In this document: piece after piece, positions 15,419 to 19,720 of the stretch
Layout of the letters: each line of letters opens with the position of its first letter
How positions within the stretch are numbered: position 1 is the stretch's first letter
Assembly: GCA_034429275.1 (NCBI GenBank)
Contig: DAOUFU010000147.1
Span: forward strand, 1-19,720
Direction: 5' to 3'
DNA: 19,720 bases
Source: DAOUFU01 sp034429275
Lineage (GTDB): Bacteria; Chloroflexota; Anaerolineae; Aggregatilineales; Aggregatilineaceae
The notes under the pieces: generated by a model
Seen by the model: only the letters and a program-made list of their open reading frames with translations
Database searches by the model: none
What the model was told of the DNA's origin: nothing
Translations under genes and position numbers: made by a program

Positions 15419-16621
15419 TTACATGGCGGAGCCTGACTCAGCCCCTGCCAGCAGTCCCGATTCACGCAGCCATTCGGCCAGCACCTGCGCGGTGATCGTG
15501 TGACCCGCCGGGGTGAAGTGTCCATCTACCTCGAAGTACAGGCGCTCGTTTGCAGCGCGGAAGGGTTCCAGCAAGCTCAGTGCGGGGATTGCCTGTGCCT
15601 CCAGCAGCGCCATGATCCGTTGAGTGGGCTGCTCGCGGTCCAGCCGGACTTCGTCTGGCTCTCCGGCAGTGGCGAGCACGGCCTGCCACTCTGCATCAAT
15701 CACCTGTCGGCGGTCCGGGATCACGAACACGCGGAACCGCTTGCCATCCGCCTCGACCGCCGTCTTCAGCGCTTGCAGTGCCATTCCTGTGACCTGCCAC
15801 CCCTGTTCCCATTCGGCATCCGGCGGCAGATAGATACCCATCGGCACGCGCAGCACATTATCGACAGGGGCATCGGTGCCGCCTACCGTGACGTGGTCGA
15901 CCTGGGTGCTGCCTTCGACGACCTCGACCAGCGTGTGGACTGTGTAGAGATTTTGCCTCAGCCAGCTCAGCATGCGCCGTTGTGCCGCCATTCCAGGCTG
16001 GTGTAGCACGCCATCAGGGGTGAAATAGGGGAATTTCATTGTCTGGCTGGTGTTCCAACGGGTGCACAATGGGGCGTAGTTATCGACCACGTCATTGCCC
16101 ACATAAAACCCCAGCAGCACCAGGTCGGGGTCATAACGCCTGCCCTCGACGCGGTAGTAGAGGTATTCCTGGGTCGTGCTCAGCCCAAAGTGCCCGGCGT
16201 TGATGACCTCGAAGGTGACTTCTGGCGGGGCTTGTTCGCTGAGCAGCGATTCCAACTGCCGCGCGAAGTTGATCTCCAGCGGGACTTCGCGGGCGTGCCC
16301 ATAGGAATCCGCCAGGATCAAGATGCGGTAGACATGATCGGGTTTGGCAAGTGTGTGTTCGACATCGTGCAGGCCTCGGCTGTTGTGACGCACCACCATG
16401 TCGAATTCACCCCGCGTGCTGGTGTACGTGTATTCGTGAAAGGGGCGCAGTTCATAGCCCACCTGGCTGTTGAACTCTTGCGCCCAACGCGGCAGTGGCT
16501 CGAACCCCATCGCAACTCGCCCGGTGACTTCCAGGATCACCAGGGCGATGAACACCCCCAATGCAACGGTGAATCCACGCTCCAAACCATACACAAGCAG
16601 CGAACGCTTGTCTGCAAGCAT
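15419..16621 (-). CDS. Membrane-anchored SGNH/GDSL-hydrolase-like protein
   Basis: Function unknown; probably an esterase, acetylhydrolase or acyl-modifying enzyme acting outside the membrane. The 400 residues start with a basic stretch and one membrane helix at about 15-31 with no clear cleavage site, so the protein is likely anchored. SGNH blocks are visible: ILADSYGHA with S106 as candidate nucleophile, the glycine in INAGHFGLSTTQEY (140-153), GFYVGND with N176, and VDGHFTPAGH with D366 and H368 as candidate partners. About 170 residues between blocks III and V are poorly conserved and may hold the substrate site. ATG 16621 has GGAG eight bases upstream and a good promoter further up. The gene is monocistronic and convergent with the lyase gene; a role in glycan deacylation is possible but only by proximity. 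Confidence 0.8.
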   Translation of the reverse strand: MLADKRSLLVYGLERGFTVALGVFIALVILEVTGRVAMGFEPLPRWAQEFNSQVGYELRPFHEYTYTSTRGEFDMVVRHNSRGLHDVEHTLAKPDHVYRILILADSYGHAREVPLEINFARQLESLLSEQAPPEVTFEVINAGHFGLSTTQEYLYYRVEGRRYDPDLVLLGFYVGNDVVDNYAPLCTRWNTSQTMKFPYFTPDGVLHQPGMAAQRRMLSWLRQNLYTVHTLVEVVEGSTQVDHVTVGGTDAPVDNVLRVPMGIYLPPDAEWEQGWQVTGMALQALKTAVEADGKRFRVFVIPDRRQVIDAEWQAVLATAGEPDEVRLDREQPTQRIMALLEAQAIPALSLLEPFRAANERLYFEVDGHFTPAGHTITAQVLAEWLRESGLLAGAESGSAM

Positions 16622-16670
16622 GAGATTGTCTCCACTACCAGGCTGCAGTCTGCCCGGCCAAGCTGTTGAT

Positions 16671-16700
16671 ATTTTTGCCGCGAGATCGCCCTTGTGTCAA
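16671..16700 (-). promoter_or_regulatory. Promoter of the SGNH-hydrolase-like gene
   Basis: On the minus strand a perfect TTGACA (16700 down to 16695) is followed after 18 bases by AAAAAT (16676-16671), four of six matches to the -10 box. Transcription would start near 16664, giving a leader of about 43 bases with GGAG before the ATG at 16621. Confidence 0.55.
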
Positions 16701-16746
16701 TTTGGGATTATGGCCCTGCGCAAGGGGATTTGTGGGATCGACGCAC

Positions 16747-16780
16747 AAAAAAGCCCCTTTCCGGCAGGAAAAGGGGCTTT
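16747..16780 (-). terminator. Intrinsic terminator of the livMGF operon
   Basis: AAAGCCCC (16750-16757) pairs with GGGGCTTT (16773-16780), and the stem continues through TTTCC with GGAAAA around one bulged base, loop GGCA. Read on the minus strand, the hairpin ends in a run of T residues (the A run at 16747-16752 on the plus strand). It lies about 20 bases after the livF stop. On the plus strand only three T residues follow, so it acts mainly leftward. Confidence 0.93.
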
Positions 16781-16801
16781 GGGAGAGCCTGGCAAGTAGA
16801 G

Positions 16802-17506
16802 CTACCCGCCGAGATATGCTTTTTGCACCTCCGGGCTGGCCGCGACTTCTTTGCTCGGACCTGCCAGTACAATATGGCCTGTCTCCAGCACATACGCCCG
16901 GTGGGCGAGCTTCAGTGCCATATGCGCGTTTTGTTCCACCAGCACAATGGTTGTGCCTGCCTGGTTGATCTCGCGCAGAATCTCGAAGATGTGCTGGACC
17001 AGGATCGGGGCCAGCCCCATCGATGGCTCATCCAGCAGCATACATTGCCCGCCGGTGACCAGCGCGCGGCCCACAGCCAGCATCTGCTGTTCGCCGCCGG
17101 AAAGGGTATCGCCCAACTGGTTCTTGCGCTCTTCCAGGCGCGGGAAATATTCGTACACGCGCCGGATACGCCTCTCGATTTCTTCCGCCGAGTTTTGGAA
17201 CCCGGCCAGGCGCAGGTTTTCGTACACGGTCAGGTTGCCGAAGATTCGGCGGCCTTCGGGCACCAGCGCCAGCCCTTGCTTGACGACCTGGTGCGCGCTC
17301 ATCGGGGCGATGTCTATATTGCGATACAGGATCGTGCCCCGGTCCGGGCTTTGCAGCCCGGCGATAGTGTTCAGGATGGTAGACTTGCCCGCGCCGTTCG
17401 CGCCGATCAAGGTGACGATCTCGCCCTCTTCTACCTCAAACGAGATGCCGTGTACCGCCTCGATTTTGCCGTATGACACGTGCAGGTCTTGCACACTCAA
17501 CAGCAT
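16802..17506 (-). CDS. livF: Branched-chain amino-acid ABC transporter ATP-binding protein LivF
   Basis: Cytoplasmic ATPase of a high-affinity branched-chain (hydrophobic) amino-acid importer, paired with the LivG ATPase. The 234 residues contain Walker A GANGAGKST at 35-43, a VPEGRRIF segment around 82-89 that is typical of LivF, the ABC signature LSGGEQQ at 135-141, Walker B MLLDEP at 156-161 followed by SMGLAP, and EQNA at 191-194, where LivF proteins carry glutamine instead of the usual switch histidine. Length is typical. Its ATG shares a base with the livG stop (TGATG), so the genes are translationally coupled. It is the last gene before a strong terminator. Ligands other than Leu, Ile or Val (for example amides or aromatic acids) are possible in this family. 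Confidence 0.95.
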   Translation of the reverse strand: MLLSVQDLHVSYGKIEAVHGISFEVEEGEIVTLIGANGAGKSTILNTIAGLQSPDRGTILYRNIDIAPMSAHQVVKQGLALVPEGRRIFGNLTVYENLRLAGFQNSAEEIERRIRRVYEYFPRLEERKNQLGDTLSGGEQQMLAVGRALVTGGQCMLLDEPSMGLAPILVQHIFEILREINQAGTTIVLVEQNAHMALKLAHRAYVLETGHIVLAGPSKEVAASPEVQKAYLGG

Positions 17507-18279
17507 CAGTCCACCTCCACCTGCTCGCCCAGATACGCCTCGATCACCTTCGGGTTGCTCTGAATCTCTGCCGGGGTGCCTTCGGCGATGGTCGCGCCAA
17601 AATCCAGCACCGTGATCCGCTCGCAGATGTTCATCACCAGCCGCATCTGGTGCTCGATCAACCAGATGGTCAGCTTGAATTCGTCGCGTATCCAGTGGAT
17701 GAAATCCATCAGCGCCCCGATCTCGTTGGGGTTCATCCCGGCTGCCGGTTCGTCCAGCAGCAGCAGTTTGGGACGCGCTGCCATCGCCCGCACGATCTCC
17801 ACACGCCGCTGTTCACCATAGGGCAGGCTGGTCACTACCTCGTTCGCGTAGCGATCCAGCTTGAACAGCCGCAGCAGTTCCATCGAGTGTTCCTCGATCT
17901 CGCGTTCCTGTTGGCGATAGCGCGGCAGGCGCAGGAAGGCCTCGGCCAGGGTGTACGATATCCGGCTGTGGTGCCCGACTCGTACATTGTCCAGCACCGT
18001 CATCATGTTCCACAGCCGGATGGTCTGGAAGGTGCGGCTGATCCCCATGCCGTTGATGGTGTGCGGCGGCTTGCCGACCAGGTTCTCACCCTGGTACATG
18101 ATGGTGCCTTCGCTGGCGCGATATACGCCGGTGACGAGGTTGAACACCGTGGTCTTTCCTGCCCCGTTGGGGCCGATCAGCCCAACCAGCTCGCCCTCTT
18201 CCAGTGTGAGGTTAAAGTTATCGACCGCCAGCAGGCCGCCGAAGTAGTGCGACAATTTGTCAATCTGCAGCAGTGCCAT
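17506..18279 (-). CDS. livG: Branched-chain amino-acid ABC transporter ATP-binding protein LivG
   Basis: Second cytoplasmic ATPase of the Liv-type importer, 257 residues. Walker A GPNGAGKTT is at 36-44, the family segment GISRTFQTIRLW at 79-90, an unusual but family-compatible signature LPYGEQRR at 152-159, Walker B LLLLDEP at 172-178 followed by AAGMNP, and switch histidine H210 in IEHQM. The start at 18279 is supported by GGAGG six bases upstream and by alignment of MALLQI with the family start. A longer in-frame start at 18327 would add 16 residues and overlap livM by 68 bases. With the chosen start, livG overlaps the livM end by 20 bases and ends one base into livF, so the three genes form one operon. 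Confidence 0.95.
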   Translation of the reverse strand: MALLQIDKLSHYFGGLLAVDNFNLTLEEGELVGLIGPNGAGKTTVFNLVTGVYRASEGTIMYQGENLVGKPPHTINGMGISRTFQTIRLWNMMTVLDNVRVGHHSRISYTLAEAFLRLPRYRQQEREIEEHSMELLRLFKLDRYANEVVTSLPYGEQRRVEIVRAMAARPKLLLLDEPAAGMNPNEIGALMDFIHWIRDEFKLTIWLIEHQMRLVMNICERITVLDFGATIAEGTPAEIQSNPKVIEAYLGEQVEVD

Positions 18280-19720
18280 CGCTCGCCTCCTCGCGGACTT
18301 CGTCGGCTGCTTCTTCGCGGATGCCACGCAGGTTGAGGGAGATTTCGCGGAACCCGTAGAGGCCCTGCGGACGGTAGAGCATCAGGAAGATCAGGATGAT
18401 CGGCAGCACCACCCATTTCAGCACGGCCAGCGGGCGCAGCGCCTCGATCAGGATGGTGAACACCACCGCCGCGATCACCGAACCGCTGATGCTGCCCATG
18501 CCGCCCAGGTACACCATCACCAGAGCCTCGGTCGATTTCAGGATGCCAAACACCCCAGGATTCACATAGGCCAGGACATGCGCGAACAACCCGCCTGACA
18601 TGCCCGCGATGAACGACGACACCATGAAGGCGACGAGCTTCACGCGCTTCGTATCCACACCCATCAACTCGGCGGCGATTTCGTCATCGCGGATGGCGAT
18701 GATCCCCTTGCCAAAGGTCGAGGTCACCAGGTTGTAGATGGCGATCACCGACAGCGCGGCTATGAAGAAGGTCCAACGGAGATCGGTCCACAGCGGCACG
18801 CCGTTCAAGCCGCGCGGCCCGCCGATGGCTTCGATATTATTGATCACGCCGGTCACGATGAAGTTGACCGCCAGCGTCACAATCGCCAGGTAGTCGCCGC
18901 GCGTGCGGAACGAGGGGAAGGCCACCATCAGCCCGGCCAGCGCTGCTGCTGCACCCCCCGCGATCAGCGCGATGAAGAAGCCGATCGGCAGCGCCCATTC
19001 CGGCGCGTCGAGCTGTGCGGGGCCAAAGACATTGGTATCCACCAGCAGCCACATCGTCAGCAGCGAGGAAACATACGCGCCGACTGCCATGAACCCCGCA
19101 TGACCAACCGAGAACTCGCCCATGTAGCCGTTCACCAGGGTGAGACTGACGGCCAGCATGACGTTGACACCCATGTAAATAATCACCAGCTCGCGGTAGT
19201 CGTTGAGCGCCCCCCAGCGCGAGACCGCCCCATACAGGATCATGAGCTGGAGCGTCAGCCCGGCCCACAGGGGCAGCCGCAGCAGCGCCCGGTTGCTCAG
19301 GCTGCGCAGCAGCAGCGCCACCACCAGCACCGGGATCACAAAGATCACCACGTCGTACTTGAAAACATTGACTAGCAGGCTGAAGAAACCCGGCTCTCTG
19401 GCGCTCTGTGTGCTCAGCGCGTTGATGAAGTCCTGCCCCAATGCGTGCAGCGCGTCCCACGAGGCTCTCAGCGGCTGATCATAATGCGCGGTTGGTGAAG
19501 GGAAAAATGGGGCGAGAATTCCCGAAAAATCCAGCTTGGAAAACGGCTCCAGCAGTTCCGTCGCGCCGAACAGGCTCGGCGTGCGCCGGAAGCCCAGCAG
19601 ATCGGCGAAGGCTTCACCCTCGCGTCGCTCGATTTCTGCCGCCGCCCACAGCCCGATCAGGTAGGCCAGCACCGGCGTTCCGGTCATGACGCGCCGGATC
19701 GGGGCCAGCAGCCAGCCGAT
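18260..19720 (-). CDS. livM: Branched-chain amino-acid ABC transporter permease LivM (5'-partial), with long N-terminal region
   Basis: Inner-membrane permease of the Liv importer. The visible frame runs open to the window edge: 475 residues from an ATG at 19687, plus 11 in-frame codons before it. That ATG has no ribosome-binding site, so the true start is probably outside. The C-terminal 310 residues or so are typical LivM: LVNGYMGEFSVGHAGFMAVGAY, FRTRGDYLAIVTLA, IGGPRGLNGVP, the ATPase-contact loop DDEIAAELMGVDTKRVKL, and VYLGGMGSISGSVIGA-like VMVYLGGMGSISGSV, ending in RPQGLYG. The first 165 residues or so contain an extra hydrophobic stretch near the N-terminus, a soluble loop (about 25-100 from the ATG) and further helices, longer than the usual LivM start. 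The last 25 residues are rich in Glu and Ala. Confidence 0.88.
   Translation of the reverse strand: MGWLLAPIRRVMTGTPVLAYLIGLWAAAEIERREGEAFADLLGFRRTPSLFGATELLEPFSKLDFSGILAPFFPSPTAHYDQPLRASWDALHALGQDFINALSTQSAREPGFFSLLVNVFKYDVVIFVIPVLVVALLLRSLSNRALLRLPLWAGLTLQLMILYGAVSRWGALNDYRELVIIYMGVNVMLAVSLTLVNGYMGEFSVGHAGFMAVGAYVSSLLTMWLLVDTNVFGPAQLDAPEWALPIGFFIALIAGGAAAALAGLMVAFPSFRTRGDYLAIVTLAVNFIVTGVINNIEAIGGPRGLNGVPLWTDLRWTFFIAALSVIAIYNLVTSTFGKGIIAIRDDEIAAELMGVDTKRVKLVAFMVSSFIAGMSGGLFAHVLAYVNPGVFGILKSTEALVMVYLGGMGSISGSVIAAVVFTILIEALRPLAVLKWVVLPIILIFLMLYRPQGLYGFREISLNLRGIREEAADEVREEASDGTAAD

Noticed and set aside
16470..17476. Plus-strand frames covering the start of the SGNH gene and the livF region
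   Set aside because: They cross a terminator and run antisense to livF, whose ABC motifs are complete.

Overview
The window reads as a GC-rich bacterial chromosome with densely packed genes, oligopeptide, CUT1-sugar and branched-chain amino-acid ABC transporters, and no ribosomal, phage or transposon genes. The mix, including a sirtuin, a secreted propeller-like protein and a LacI-controlled carbohydrate operon, would suit a heterotrophic member of the Chloroflexota (Anaerolineae-like). That assignment is an inference from gene content and codon style; no marker gene is present to prove it.

Layout, left to right. (1) 1-1811: two permeases of a Dpp/Opp-type transporter (the first cut by the window edge), closed by a strong intrinsic terminator at 1848-1880. 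(2) 1978-5723: housekeeping or accessory genes. These are protein-L-isoaspartate methyltransferase, a convergent class I SAM methyltransferase, then a sirtuin whose 3' end overlaps a gene for a predicted secreted beta-propeller-like protein. (3) 5829-15388: the centrepiece, a seven-gene co-directional cluster: lacI-type regulator, sugar-binding protein, two CUT1 permeases, GH2 beta-glucuronidase, GH88 unsaturated glucuronyl hydrolase and a heparinase II/III-type lyase. It starts at a consensus-like promoter followed at once by a perfect 24-bp palindrome (5862-5885), the expected operator of the LacI protein. (4) 15419-16621, minus strand: a membrane-anchored SGNH-hydrolase-like protein with its own good promoter. 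(5) 16747-19720, minus strand: livF, livG and a partial livM of a branched-chain amino-acid importer, with a terminator after livF.

How the central cluster should work (inference from families): the binding protein and two permeases import uronate-containing oligosaccharides, powered by an ATPase that is not encoded here. The three enzymes have no signal peptides, so breakdown is predicted in the cytoplasm. The lyase cleaves by beta-elimination, leaving an unsaturated uronate end; the GH88 enzyme removes that residue; the GH2 enzyme, which keeps the Asn-x-Lys uronate-recognition motif, removes saturated beta-glucuronate. The LacI protein probably represses its own operon through the palindrome until an imported sugar releases it. 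The exact polysaccharide cannot be named from sequence alone.

No tRNA, rRNA, CRISPR array, insertion sequence or phage gene was seen.
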